The notes beneath the pieces were generated by a model. The model saw only the letters and a program-made list of their open reading frames with translations. It was not told the origin of the DNA and ran no database searches. This document shows, in pieces, positions 1 to 8,570 of a stretch of 64,000 bases of DNA (its first letter is position 1; every line of letters begins with the position of its first letter). The stretch covers positions 124,001 to 188,000 of the forward strand of contig NZ_FZOY01000009.1 in the NCBI RefSeq assembly GCF_900188335.1. The letters are read 5' to 3'. Origin of the DNA: Tropicimonas sediminicola. Lineage in GTDB: Bacteria; Pseudomonadota; Alphaproteobacteria; Rhodobacterales; Rhodobacteraceae. The position numbers and the translations under genes are program-made.

Positions 1-1611
1 GGCATGGACGGCATCGACCCCGGCTTTTCCAACGACCTGTGCCCGGACGATCTCGACCGGATCATGGACGTGCTGGTGGGCGCCTTCGCCCGGATGCCGG
101 TTCTCACCGAAGTCGGCATCAAGCGCGTCGTCAACGGGCCGATCACCTATACGATCGACGGCGCCCCCCTGGTCGGCCCCATCCCCGGCAAACGCAATGC
201 CTATTGCATCATCGGCCTGCGCGCCGGCCTCGGTGAAGGCGGAGGGCACGGATGGTTGCTGGCCCAGCAGATCGTCCATGGCGAGGCCTGCTACGACACC
301 TGGGTGATCGACCCGCGGCGTTTCACCGGTCACGCGACCGTGGAACTGACCGCACTCAAGGCGATCGAGGACTACCAGAACGAGTTCCGCTTCCACTTCC
401 CGCACGAGCACCGCCCCGCCGGGCGTCCCGCCAAGACCACGCCCCTGACCCCGGTGCTTGCCGCCGAAGGGGCCGACTTCACGGTGGTGAACGGCTGGGA
501 GCGGATGGATTACATCAAGCCGTCACCCGATTTCCACTTCACACCCAGTTTCGATTTCGACGAGACCTTCGATCTCGTCGCCGCCGAGGTCCGCAATGTC
601 GCCGAGAATGTCGGGCTGACCGAGGTCAACGGGTTCAACCGGATCGAGATAACCGGCGCGGATCGCCACGCCTTTCTCGACCGGCTGTTCTGCGGCGCCG
701 TGAAGAAGCGCGAGGGCGGTGTCGGGCTCGGCTATCTGCTGAACCACCTCGGCAACATCAAGGCCGAAGCGACGCTGGCGAACCTGCCGGCCTCGGACCG
801 GGGCCCGGCACGGGTCTGGTACGGGTCGGCTGCGGCGTCGGAATACCACGACATGGATTGGCTGAACGCCCATCTGCGACCGGACGAGGATGTCCAGCTG
901 CGCAGCCTGACCAACGATCAGACCATCCTGGTCCTCGCGGGCCCGAAGGCGCGGGCGGTGCTCTCTGGCTGCGCCCGTGGGGATTGGTCGGCGGAGGCCT
1001 TTCCCTGGCTGTCGGTGCGCGAATGCCACGTCGGCTTTGCGCCCGCGACGATCCTTGGGGTCAGCTTCTCGGGCGAGCTCGCCTACGAGATCCACGTCCC
1101 CAACGCGTCGCTCCATGCCGCCTACCTGGCGCTTCGTGCGGCGGGCGAAGCCCATGGCCTGAAACTCTTCGGGGCCCGGGCCGTCGAGTCGATGCGGTTG
1201 GAGAAAGGCTTCCTGCACTGGAAGGCGGAGCTAATCACCGAGTTCGATCCTTTCGAGACCGGCCTGTCCCGGTTCGTGAAACGGGACAAGGGAGACTTCG
1301 TCGGGAAGGCCGCCCTGCTGGAGCGTCATTCGGAAGGACCGCGCCGGAAGCTGGTCACGCTGAAAATCTACGCCAGCGACGCCCCGGCACACCCCGGCGC
1401 ATCCCTGATGCACGGCGGTAGGGTGGTCGGGACGATCACATCGGCTGCCTACGGGCATCGCGTGGGCCTGAACCTCGCCCTTGCCTTCGTCGAGCCCGAA
1501 TACGCGGCGATCGGCTCCGTGACGCAGGCGGATCTCTGCGGCAGGCTCGTGGCCGCCGAAGTCATCCCTTCATCCCCCTACGACCCGACCTCCGGCCGGA
1601 TGCGTAGCTGA
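1..1611 (+). CDS. Dimethylglycine/sarcosine dehydrogenase-like FAD protein, C-terminal part (5' truncated by window)
   Basis: The reading frame is open from the first base, so the N-terminal FAD-binding half lies outside the window. The visible 535 residues start in the tail of a DAO-type FAD domain (PLVGPIPG, then a glycine-rich GLGEGGGHG stretch near residues 75-85). A linker follows, then a GcvT-like aminomethyltransferase fold from about residue 190 (NRIEITGADRHAFLDRL near 215; GELAYEIHVP near 360; EKGFLHWKAE near 400). This domain order is that of dimethylglycine and sarcosine dehydrogenases, which oxidatively demethylate N-methylglycines and pass the one-carbon unit to tetrahydrofolate. 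The exact substrate cannot be read from this portion. A GC-rich hairpin follows the stop codon. No partner gene is visible downstream on the same strand. Confidence 0.85.
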   Translation, partial: GMDGIDPGFSNDLCPDDLDRIMDVLVGAFARMPVLTEVGIKRVVNGPITYTIDGAPLVGPIPGKRNAYCIIGLRAGLGEGGGHGWLLAQQIVHGEACYDTWVIDPRRFTGHATVELTALKAIEDYQNEFRFHFPHEHRPAGRPAKTTPLTPVLAAEGADFTVVNGWERMDYIKPSPDFHFTPSFDFDETFDLVAAEVRNVAENVGLTEVNGFNRIEITGADRHAFLDRLFCGAVKKREGGVGLGYLLNHLGNIKAEATLANLPASDRGPARVWYGSAAASEYHDMDWLNAHLRPDEDVQLRSLTNDQTILVLAGPKARAVLSGCARGDWSAEAFPWLSVRECHVGFAPATILGVSFSGELAYEIHVPNASLHAAYLALRAAGEAHGLKLFGARAVESMRLEKGFLHWKAELITEFDPFETGLSRFVKRDKGDFVGKAALLERHSEGPRRKLVTLKIYASDAPAHPGASLMHGGRVVGTITSAAYGHRVGLNLALAFVEPEYAAIGSVTQADLCGRLVAAEVIPSSPYDPTSGRMRS

Positions 1612-1643
1612 CGGAACGCATTGCGGGGAACCGCTCATTTCCC

Positions 1644-1683
1644 GCCCCGCGGCCCCGCCGCCCTCGCCGCGGGGCGCGCTTTT
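1644..1683 (+). terminator. Possible intrinsic terminator after the dehydrogenase gene
   Basis: A perfect 10-bp stem (GCCCCGCGGC at 1644-1653 with GCCGCGGGGC at 1666-1675) encloses a 12-nt loop and is followed by GCGCTTTT. The stem is strong but the T-run is short, so termination is likely rather than certain. Confidence 0.5.
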
Positions 1684-1835
1684 CCGAAGGCCGAGCAGGT
1701 TTGACCGCCTCGGGAGACTGCCTCCCCCGGTCTCGCCGGCCTCCGCGAAGATTTGCCAGAGCTGTCCGCAGCGCTACCTCCCCGTCCATCGAAGACTGAC
1801 CGCCGCGGATCGCGGCACCGAGGATTGGAGGAACC

Positions 1836-2573
1836 ATGCGCGCTGCAACGATCATTCTGGCATCCGCCTTTGCCGCCACGTCCGCCTGGGCGGAAGACGT
1901 CCCCTACACCATCGATGGCGAAGCCTTCACCGGTTACTGGGCCGAGGCCGCCGATCCCAAGGGCCTCGTGGTCATCGTGCACGACTGGGATGGCATGACC
2001 GACTACGAGCGGCAGCGCGCCGACATGCTGGCCGAGATGGGATACAACGCCTTTGCGCTGGACATGTTCGGCAATGACACCCCGACCGACACGGTCGATC
2101 ACCGGCGGGCCGCGACGGGCGCGCTCTACCAGGATCGGGAGCGCATGAGGGCCCTGCTGCAGGCCGGGGTGGAACAGGCCCGCGAGCGCTCCAGCGTCGA
2201 CGAGATGGTGGTGAAGGGCTACTGCTTCGGTGGCGCCGTCGCGCTCGAAATGGCGCGCAGCGACATGGGCGACCTGGCTCAGGGCTACGCGACCTTCCAC
2301 GGAGGCCTCAGCACGCCGGAGGGACAGTCGTGGAACGGCGACGAGCCGCCGCTGCTGGTGCTGCATGGCGGCGCCGATACCTCGATCACGATGCAGGATG
2401 TCGCCACGCTTGCGACGGAACTCGAGGAATCCGGCAACACCTACACGATCGAGGTCTATTCCAACGCGCCGCACGCGTTCACGGTGTTCGGCTCGGACCG
2501 CTACCAGGAACGTGCGGACGCCGCGAGCTGGGAGGCCTTTTCGAAGTTTCTCGGAGACCAGCTCCAGGGGTGA
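1836..2573 (+). CDS. Secreted dienelactone hydrolase family protein
   Basis: A 245-residue alpha/beta hydrolase. An N-terminal signal peptide (hydrophobic residues 3-18, cleavage after SAWA near residue 19) predicts export to the periplasm. The catalytic triad of the dienelactone hydrolase family is visible: nucleophile Cys130 in GYCFGG, Asp181 in HGGADTS and His213 in NAPHAF. The family hydrolyses dienelactones in chloroaromatic breakdown, but secreted single-copy members act on unknown esters or lactones, and no aromatic pathway genes lie nearby. The start at 1836 follows GGAGGAACC. A histidine-phosphatase-like gene follows on the same strand after about 100 bp. Confidence 0.85.
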   Translation: MRAATIILASAFAATSAWAEDVPYTIDGEAFTGYWAEAADPKGLVVIVHDWDGMTDYERQRADMLAEMGYNAFALDMFGNDTPTDTVDHRRAATGALYQDRERMRALLQAGVEQARERSSVDEMVVKGYCFGGAVALEMARSDMGDLAQGYATFHGGLSTPEGQSWNGDEPPLLVLHGGADTSITMQDVATLATELEESGNTYTIEVYSNAPHAFTVFGSDRYQERADAASWEAFSKFLGDQLQG

Positions 2574-2670
2574 TCCCATTCGATCGTCTCCCGTCGGCCG
2601 CAAGGGCCGGCGAGGACATGACAATCTCGCCGTCAATGTGGCCGCAAGGACCTTACCAGCAGGACTGAAG

Positions 2671-3207
2671 ATGAAGTATCTCGTCATCGCCCTTTGCGTA
2701 TTTGCATCGATGGCAAGCGCCGACGATTGGGATGCCCTGACCGAGCCGGGCGCCATTGCCGTCATGCGCCACGCCCTCGCGCCGGGCACCGGCGATCCGG
2801 CGGCCTTCACCCTTGGGGATTGCTCGACCCAGCGAAACCTCGACGAGCGCGGGCGCGAGCAGGCGCGGAAGATCGGAGCGGCGTTGCGCGAGCGTGGCAT
2901 CACCTTCGACCGGGTTCTCACGAGCCAATGGTGCCGGACGCGGGAAACGGCCGAACTTCTCGATGTCGGCTCCGTCTCCGATGCACCCGTCCTGAATTCC
3001 TTCTTCCAGGATTTCTCGACACGAGAGCGTCAGACGCGAGAGGCACTTGACCTGATCGCGCAATCCGACGGGCGTATCCTGCTCGTTTCCCACCAGGTCA
3101 ACATTTCGGCGCTGACCGGGCGCGGCACCCGGTCGGGGGAGATCCTCGCGATACAGGTGACCGACGACGGTGTGGACGTGACAGGCAGCGTTCTGATCGA
3201 CCCGTAA
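2671..3207 (+). CDS. Secreted histidine phosphatase superfamily protein
   Basis: A 178-residue protein with a short signal peptide (residues 1-17, ending ASA). Phosphoglycerate-mutase-fold motifs are present: VMRHA near residues 32-35 with the phosphate-accepting His34, CRTRETAE near 88-95, and VSHQVN with the second histidine at 141. The C-terminal part is shorter than in full mutases, as in small SixA-like or periplasmic phosphatase-like members. The ATG at 2671 was chosen because it begins the signal peptide; the longer frame upstream overlaps the hydrolase gene and has no signal. The substrate is unknown. Confidence 0.8.
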   Translation: MKYLVIALCVFASMASADDWDALTEPGAIAVMRHALAPGTGDPAAFTLGDCSTQRNLDERGREQARKIGAALRERGITFDRVLTSQWCRTRETAELLDVGSVSDAPVLNSFFQDFSTRERQTREALDLIAQSDGRILLVSHQVNISALTGRGTRSGEILAIQVTDDGVDVTGSVLIDP

Positions 3208-3231
3208 CCGCCGGACGACCGCCGGGACCGG

Positions 3232-3636
3232 TCACTGCGCCTGCAGCGTCTCGAGATAGGCCACCACGTTGGCGAGGGTCAGGCTCATCATCATCGACTG
3301 GCCGCTCGGCAGGCGGACAAGCACGCTCTCACCCACGTCGAAGAACTGCCCGAAGAGCGGCATGTCCCCGCCATGCGCCAAGAGCGGCGTCCGCCCGTCG
3401 ATCTTCATCGCCACCGTGTCGGTCGGAAAGGCGCCCCCGTTCCGCGCGGCAAGGCCCGTCAAATCCGGCGTGACCACGGAGAGGATCTCCGCCATCGGAC
3501 CCACGCCCTGCGCGTCGAAGCCGTGGCATTGCGCGCAATAGGACATGTAGATGTCCCGCCCGAGTTCCGGGTCCGGCTCCTGGGCCGAGACCCCGCCCGC
3601 GGCCAGCAGAGCCGCAACGATCAATCGCTTCCGCAT
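3232..3636 (-). CDS. Periplasmic c-type cytochrome
   Basis: A 134-residue class I cytochrome c. It has a signal peptide (residues 1-18, ending GVSA), one haem-attachment motif CAQCH at residues 34-38, and a probable axial methionine in GGDMPLFG near residue 92. The start at 3636 sits behind GGGAGGTGG, a strong ribosome-binding site; the open frame extends further upstream but without such a site. The protein would act as a soluble periplasmic electron carrier. Its redox partner is not evident from the neighbours. It shares the strand with the lytic transglycosylase gene upstream but is separated from it by about 107 bp. Confidence 0.88.
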   Translation of the reverse strand: MRKRLIVAALLAAGGVSAQEPDPELGRDIYMSYCAQCHGFDAQGVGPMAEILSVVTPDLTGLAARNGGAFPTDTVAMKIDGRTPLLAHGGDMPLFGQFFDVGESVLVRLPSGQSMMMSLTLANVVAYLETLQAQ

Positions 3637-3743
3637 CCGATCCACCTCCCATGTCCCGGTACGCCCGCTGGCGATCATACCCGATCTCCCGAACCTTCGC
3701 AGCAACCGGCGCACAGGCAACGACCGGGGATTGCATGGCTCGT

Positions 3744-4997
3744 TCAAGGGCGGAGGCTGTCCTTCATTCGCGCCTCCGGGAAACAGGTCGCCGGACGCCC
3801 CGACGCCTCCTGCCACCGACCGATCGAACGGCGTGTCTTGAACCCCGGCAGCCCGTCCACGCCGCCGACATCATGGCCCTGCGCCTCCAGCGCGCGCTGC
3901 ATCTCGGCCACGTCCGACCGGTAGAGACCGCCGACCTCGCCCCAGCGGCCGGCAAAATCCCCCATCCCGTACTGAATGCGGTCCCCGACATGACCGACGA
4001 AGAGCGCGTAGAGATCGCTCATGTTGTAATCCTTCAGAACGTAGAAGTTCGGTGTCACGACGAAGGCCGGCCCGTTGCGCCCGGCCGGCATCAGCAGGAA
4101 CCCCTCTGCCCCGCGTTCGGCCTCGGGAAACGGACGCCCGGAAACCCGCGCGATTCCCATGCTCTCCCAGTCCCTGATCGGGCGCCCCTGGTCCGGGCCC
4201 TCCAGCGTGCAGGAGACGGAGGGCGGCACGACGACCTCGAATCCCCAGTCCCGGCCGGCATCCCAGCCGTGGCGCGCGAGGTAGGTTCCGATCGACGCGA
4301 TGGTATCGGCCTCGGACCCCCAGATATCCGCGCGCCCATCGCCGTCGCCGTCGGCGGCGTAACCGAGAAAACTCGACGGCATGAACTGCGGCTGGCCAAG
4401 CGCGCCGGCCCAGCTGCTCTTCATCGAGCGGGCCGAGACGTGGCCTGCCTCGGCGATGACCAGCGCGGCGATCAGCTCGTCGGTGAAATACCCCGCCCGG
4501 GTGCTCATGAAGCCCTTCGTGCCAAGCACCTCGAAGGCATCGTGCGGGATGTCCACACGACCGTACCCGCTCTCGCGCCCCCAGACAGCGAGGATGATCC
4601 GCCCCGGAACCCCGGTGCGTTTCTCGACGGCCGCCAGCGTGGCGGCATGGCGACGGGCCATGTCCCTGCCGACCGACGTCGCCCCATCGATCGCGCCGCG
4701 GCTGAAGTAACGTCCGGGCAAGCCGAACTCCGCTTGCCGCTGTCGCTTGGGCGTCGCCGGCTTCGATCCGGGCGGGACGAGGTCCGGCAAGTCCCAGTTC
4801 AGTTTCACACCGTCGAATGCCGCTTCGAATGTGCTTCGGCTGACGCCCTTCGCGCTGGCCCGCGGCCACACCGTCTGCTCGAGCCACGTGCGGTATTGCT
4901 GTGCGACCTGCGCACGGTCCTGGGCCATACCGGGCTCGGCTGCCATCAGGAGAGCGGCCAGCAACAGCCGGCGGATGGCACTGGATCGAGGCGTCAT
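3744..4997 (-). CDS. Lytic murein transglycosylase (MltB-like) with peptidoglycan-binding domain
   Basis: A 417-residue exported protein (hydrophobic segment about residues 10-25, ending GMAQ). The catalytic domain carries WGRESGYG near residues 139-146 with the catalytic glutamate at 142, then GALGQPQFMPSSF and a DGDGDGRADIW calcium-type loop typical of the MltB/SltB family. A C-terminal peptidoglycan-binding domain covers about residues 350-410. The enzyme cleaves the MurNAc-GlcNAc bond of peptidoglycan, forming 1,6-anhydro ends in the periplasm. The ATG at 4997 has GAGA a few bases upstream; an in-frame ATG at 5015 is an alternative start. Confidence 0.9.
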   Translation of the reverse strand: MTPRSSAIRRLLLAALLMAAEPGMAQDRAQVAQQYRTWLEQTVWPRASAKGVSRSTFEAAFDGVKLNWDLPDLVPPGSKPATPKRQRQAEFGLPGRYFSRGAIDGATSVGRDMARRHAATLAAVEKRTGVPGRIILAVWGRESGYGRVDIPHDAFEVLGTKGFMSTRAGYFTDELIAALVIAEAGHVSARSMKSSWAGALGQPQFMPSSFLGYAADGDGDGRADIWGSEADTIASIGTYLARHGWDAGRDWGFEVVVPPSVSCTLEGPDQGRPIRDWESMGIARVSGRPFPEAERGAEGFLLMPAGRNGPAFVVTPNFYVLKDYNMSDLYALFVGHVGDRIQYGMGDFAGRWGEVGGLYRSDVAEMQRALEAQGHDVGGVDGLPGFKTRRSIGRWQEASGRPATCFPEARMKDSLRP

Positions 4998-5094
4998 TTC
5001 TCTGGCAATCGGCATCGTGCATGGCCCTGGGATTGTCCTGTTGCCCCCACCATCGCAGCCGCCCGCACCGATGCAACCCGGCATCTTCGGGCGG

Positions 5095-5634
5095 TCATGC
5101 TTCCGGCCGACCGCCGCCGTAGAACCGGATATCCGCAATGGCGACGTCGGCCTCGAAGGCTCGCCCGATGGCGACCACGCCGATCCTGCGCAGCCGTTCC
5201 AGCCTGAGCGGTTGATCCGTGCGGTGCGGAGTGAATTCCGCGAAAGGCAGTAAGACCGTCGTCCAGTCGGGCGTGGCGCGGAAGGCGTGACGGAAGGATT
5301 CCCACGGGCGACGGATGTCCGACGTACGGAGGTGCAGGTTGTAGTCCTGGTCATTGCCGAACACGTCGAGCCGCAGCCCGGTCCAGCGGCGCGCATCCAC
5401 CGCCTCGCCGTCGCTCGCGAGATCGAGCGCGAGTTGCAGGAAGCCGCCGTTGTTCTCGAGGCTGACGGCTCCCTGGAGGCGGATCGCGTCCCGACCGGCG
5501 ATCCGCTCCCGCGACATCGCACCGGAGGAGACGCCTCCCATGACGCGGTCGGAGACCAGCGACCAGCGGGTCCCAACCGCCGCGACCGGAGGCTCGGCCC
5601 GCAGATCGTCGATCACTTCCGCCGCTTCGCGCAC
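5095..5634 (-). CDS. CIA30-like (complex I intermediate-associated protein 30 family) protein
   Basis: A protein of about 180 residues made almost entirely of a CIA30-type beta-sandwich domain. The hallmarks are WSLVSDRVMGGVS near the N-terminus, LENNGGFLQL in the middle and VFGNDQDYNLHLR further on. The family resembles carbohydrate-binding folds; mitochondrial members help assemble respiratory complex I, while bacterial stand-alone members have no settled role. The GTG at 5634 is preferred because GGAGG lies eight bases upstream; a GTG at 5649 is also in frame. The gene lies upstream of the transglycosylase on the same strand, about 97 bp apart. Confidence 0.78.
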   Translation of the reverse strand: MREAAEVIDDLRAEPPVAAVGTRWSLVSDRVMGGVSSGAMSRERIAGRDAIRLQGAVSLENNGGFLQLALDLASDGEAVDARRWTGLRLDVFGNDQDYNLHLRTSDIRRPWESFRHAFRATPDWTTVLLPFAEFTPHRTDQPLRLERLRRIGVVAIGRAFEADVAIADIRFYGGGRPEA

Positions 5635-5761
5635 CTCGCGAACCTCCACAAGGACCCGGCGCTCCGGGCCAGCATGATCCGGAATGTAACATGGCGGGCG
5701 CCAAAGGCACCCGCCACAGTTGAATGGGCCAGCGATGTCAGGTCAGAAGGTCGGAGAACGG

Positions 5762-6304
5762 CTAGGCGTCCGGGCCCGCGCATTTCAGGCCGACGCCCTC
5801 GATCGGGACGAATTCCTCCGTATCGAAGATCAGTCGCACGTAAGTGAGCGGTCCGGTGGAGTCAGGGGTCGCCTCGGCGTATTTCCCGATGTCGATGGCG
5901 GGCACCACGCGGACCGCGTCCCTCGAACGCGCACCGGCCACGAGCACCGGCTGGCCGGGCGCAAGTTGAAGCTTTCTCGGAGCGGACCGGAGATGCGAGG
6001 CGGCGCTCGCCACCTCGACAGGCCGCGCCTCGGGCTGCGCCTCGAGGAAGTCCTCGTCGAAACTGTAGGTCCGCACGGCCCGGACGGGCTTGAAACGCCC
6101 CTTGCCCACGTGCACCGGATCTCCCTTGCGGATCAGGTGCGCCGGAACCATGCCGAAGGAGGTCTCGACCAAAGTCGGTCCGGCAATCCCCTGCAGCTTG
6201 CGATAGGCGCTCTCACCCGCCGGCTGCCCAGTTCGCCCGGAGGAAGACGGAGCGCGCGCCGGCCTTTGGCGGCCCAGTGAATGTCTCTCGAAAAGCCCGG
6301 CCAT
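5762..6304 (-). CDS. Degenerate Hint-domain protein
   Basis: A 180-residue protein. Residues about 43-150 follow the layout of the Hedgehog/intein (Hint) domain common in Rhodobacterales secreted proteins: a TLVET start, a GMVPAHLIRKGDPV turn, FKPVRAVRTY, RPVEVASAASH and APGQPVLVAG. The residues needed for self-splicing chemistry appear lost. The usual first Cys (or Ser/Thr after CF-x-x-GT) is replaced by GPT, and the SPQH-type block histidine is replaced by APGQ. An autoprocessing function is therefore unlikely and the fold may serve as a binding module. The ATG at 6304 was chosen over 6343. A 58-residue membrane ORF ends 7 bp upstream, so the two may be co-transcribed. Confidence 0.65.
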   Translation of the reverse strand: MAGLFERHSLGRQRPARAPSSSGRTGQPAGESAYRKLQGIAGPTLVETSFGMVPAHLIRKGDPVHVGKGRFKPVRAVRTYSFDEDFLEAQPEARPVEVASAASHLRSAPRKLQLAPGQPVLVAGARSRDAVRVVPAIDIGKYAEATPDSTGPLTYVRLIFDTEEFVPIEGVGLKCAGPDA

Positions 6305-6311
6305 GGCTGGC

Positions 6312-6488
6312 TCACGCCTCTGCCGTGGAGCCACGCCCGCCAAGAAGGCGGCGGGCTGCGCAGGTAGGCAGGATCATAGAGATGGTGGCGTCGAACACGG
6401 CCCGGGCATCGGCGCGCAGGCTGCGGTCGGGAACGATCAGGGCGGCGAAAAACGCAACCATAACGATCAACGGGACAAACTCGTACAT
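6312..6488 (-). CDS. Small predicted single-pass membrane protein
   Basis: A 58-residue ORF with an N-terminal hydrophobic segment (EFVPLIVMVAFFAALIV, residues 3-19) and a basic, arginine-rich C-terminus. A GAGGG site lies eight bases before the ATG at 6488, and the stop is 7 bp from the start of the Hint-like gene, which suggests a two-gene unit. I recognise no family. Its reality rests on the ribosome-binding site, the membrane segment and the tight spacing; it could be spurious. Confidence 0.4.
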   Translation of the reverse strand: MYEFVPLIVMVAFFAALIVPDRSLRADARAVFDATISMILPTCAARRLLGGRGSTAEA

Positions 6489-6707
6489 GTACAGAACCCT
6501 CACAAAACGAACACTGGCAGACAAACAGGAATTGGCTCGCCTTGAATTAACCAAAACAGATCGTGACGCAACGTTCACCATAACAATTGGTGCAGGAACG
6601 CTGCAGTTTACCTTACGATATCCTGCAGCGCGCCAAACTGTTTCCCGGATCGCGTTAAAAGGGCCGAGTGCCTGTCAAACGGCCCGGGTCGCGCCCATGG
6701 CCGGGGC
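6489..6707. other. AT-rich intergenic region, probable promoter
   Basis: This 219-bp stretch is clearly more AT-rich than its surroundings and contains no convincing gene. It separates two minus-strand transcription units and probably carries the promoter of the small membrane ORF and Hint-like gene. A CTGCAG pair flanks a TTTACCTTACGATAT segment around 6600-6630. No clear -35/-10 pair could be assigned. Confidence 0.4.
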
Positions 6708-7130
6708 TTACGCCCGAGACATCAGCCGGTCGATGCCGGCCTGTGCGACCTCCATGTCCTGTGCGGGCGTTCCCGAACTGACACCGATGCCACCCACGAC
6801 ATCGCCACCGTCCATCACAGGCAGACCGCCCCCGACCACCATCAGGCGCCCGCCGATTGCCGAGGCGATCCCGTAAGCGGGCGCGCCCGGCTGGCTGGCG
6901 GCGCCGTATTCATGGGTCGCCTTCTTCGCACCCGACGCGGTGTAGCTCTTGTCGATGGCGATGGTGATCGAGGTCACCTTTCCGCCGGTCATCCGCTCGA
7001 AGGCCAGCAGGTTGCCGGCTTCATCGGTGATGGCGATGCACATCGGCACGCCGATCTCTTCTGCCTTCTCGCGCGCCCCCGCGATGAGAATGCGGGCGTC
7101 TTCCACGTCCAGGCTTCTGATTGTTCGCAT
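6708..7130 (-). CDS. GlcG/HbpS family haem-binding-like protein
   Basis: A 140-residue single-domain protein of the GlcG/HbpS (DUF336) family. The family pattern is clear: an N-terminal helix (VEDARILIAGAREKAEEIG), the CIAITDEAGNLLAFERM strand-turn, DKSYTAS and the glycine-rich C-terminal GGLPVMDGGDVVGGIGVSSG. Members are found in glycolate, propanediol and haem-binding contexts and mostly lack an assigned reaction. A very strong ribosome-binding site (GAGGAGGAAGAAGG) precedes the ATG at 7130. The gene stands alone on its strand and is divergent from an Old Yellow Enzyme gene. Confidence 0.85.
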   Translation of the reverse strand: MRTIRSLDVEDARILIAGAREKAEEIGVPMCIAITDEAGNLLAFERMTGGKVTSITIAIDKSYTASGAKKATHEYGAASQPGAPAYGIASAIGGRLMVVGGGLPVMDGGDVVGGIGVSSGTPAQDMEVAQAGIDRLMSRA

Positions 7131-7437
7131 TGTACCTTCTTCCTCCTCATGCCGGCCCGCAGGCCGGTTTCGTCATACGGTCTCGCACGGCGGCGCGCGC
7201 CATGCGAAAGCGGTTCGGTCGTGCTCGGGGACTGGATAGGCTCCAGTGGTCTGCCCCACTGAGCGGTCCATGGCCACCATTAATGCATGCCGGGCCCCGG
7301 TTCTACCGGGATGATGGTTCCGGGGCCGCTCTGCCTGTGTCCGCCCCCGTCCGGCGCGACGCTTGCGATGCCGGTTTGCAGGGCATAGCGTCTGCGAGAA
7401 GCAATCCCACCGGCCAGCTTGAAAGGCGACTGATACG
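7131..7437. other. Divergent intergenic region, nothing recognised
   Basis: This 307-bp spacer lies between the GlcG-like gene (leftward) and the Old Yellow Enzyme gene (rightward) and must hold both promoters. I see no RNA gene, no convincing ORF and no clear operator. Confidence 0.4.
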
Positions 7438-8544
7438 ATGACGGATCTCTTCTCGACGCTGGACATGGGCGATCTCAGCCTGGGTCACCGGGTGATCATG
7501 GCACCGCTCACCCGGATGCGCGCCGTCGCTCCCGCCTATGCCCCCACGGACATGATGGTTGAGTACTATTCCCAGCGGGCGAACCCAGGCGGCATGATCA
7601 TCACGGAAGCGACCCTGATTTCGCAATCCGCGCGAGGCGCTCCGGACACGCCCGGCATCTACACCCCCGAGCAGGTGGACGGATGGCGTCGGGTGGCCGA
7701 GGCAATTCACGCCAGGGGCGGCATCGGGGTCATGCAACTCTGGCACATGGGACGGCTTTCGCACCCGTCCTACCAGCCGGACGGTGGCGCGCCCTTCGCG
7801 CCCTCCCCGGTCCGCGCAGACGTGGATGTCGTGCTTCCGGACCGGCGGCGCGAGCCCTGCCCCATGCCGCGGCAGATCGAAACAGCGGACATTCCCGCGC
7901 TGATCGAGACCTATGTCTCGGCGGCCCGCAGCGCCGTTGCAGCCGGCTTTGACGGCGTCGAGATCCATGCCGCCAATGGCTACCTCCTCGAGCAGTTCCT
8001 CCAGTCCCGCAGCAATCGCCGGACCGACGCATACGGCGGCTCGATCGAAGCGCGGTGCAGGATTGTCATCGAGATCGCCCGGGCCATCGCAAGCGCCGTG
8101 GGCGCCGCACGTGTCGGCATCCGCCTGTCGCCCTTCGGTATTGCGAATGACAGTGGCGAGGACGATCCCTTCCCGCTTTATGCTCATCTGATCGGCGAGC
8201 TGGACAGGCTCGGCCTTGCCTATCTGCACCTGATCGAGCCTCGCGCCAGCGGGGCCGGCCAGAAGGATGTGGATCATCAGGACGTGCCGTCGGCCGCGCG
8301 TCTGTATCGTCCGATCTGGAACGGCGCGTTGGTTGCCGCGGGCAACTTCAACGGTGAGAGCGCCCGCGCCATGATCGCCGAGGGAGTGGCCGACGCCATC
8401 GCGTTCGGGCGGTATTTCATCTCCAACCCGGACCTCCCCGAACGGCTCAGGCTTGGCGCCGGGCTTACGCCCTATAACCGGCCGACGTTCTACACGCCCG
8501 GCGCAGAGGGCTACACCGACTATCCCCGGCTGGGAACGACCTGA
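7438..8544 (+). CDS. Old Yellow Enzyme family alkene reductase (NADH:flavin oxidoreductase)
   Basis: A 368-residue TIM-barrel flavoprotein of the usual length for NemA-type members. It shows the N-terminal MAPLTRMRA motif, the substrate-binding VEIHAANGYLLEQFL (His-Ala-Ala-Asn near residue 180), DAYGGSIEAR, GIRLSPFG and a C-terminal AFGRYFISNPDLPERL. Family members reduce activated C=C bonds, such as enones, maleimides or nitro compounds, with FMN and NAD(P)H in the cytoplasm. The natural substrate is not deducible. A GAAAGG site lies upstream of the ATG. The gene appears monocistronic; the next gene is on the opposite strand. Confidence 0.92.
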   Translation: MTDLFSTLDMGDLSLGHRVIMAPLTRMRAVAPAYAPTDMMVEYYSQRANPGGMIITEATLISQSARGAPDTPGIYTPEQVDGWRRVAEAIHARGGIGVMQLWHMGRLSHPSYQPDGGAPFAPSPVRADVDVVLPDRRREPCPMPRQIETADIPALIETYVSAARSAVAAGFDGVEIHAANGYLLEQFLQSRSNRRTDAYGGSIEARCRIVIEIARAIASAVGAARVGIRLSPFGIANDSGEDDPFPLYAHLIGELDRLGLAYLHLIEPRASGAGQKDVDHQDVPSAARLYRPIWNGALVAAGNFNGESARAMIAEGVADAIAFGRYFISNPDLPERLRLGAGLTPYNRPTFYTPGAEGYTDYPRLGTT

Positions 8545-8570
8545 ATCTGCACCCGCAGGCAGGCCGGACG

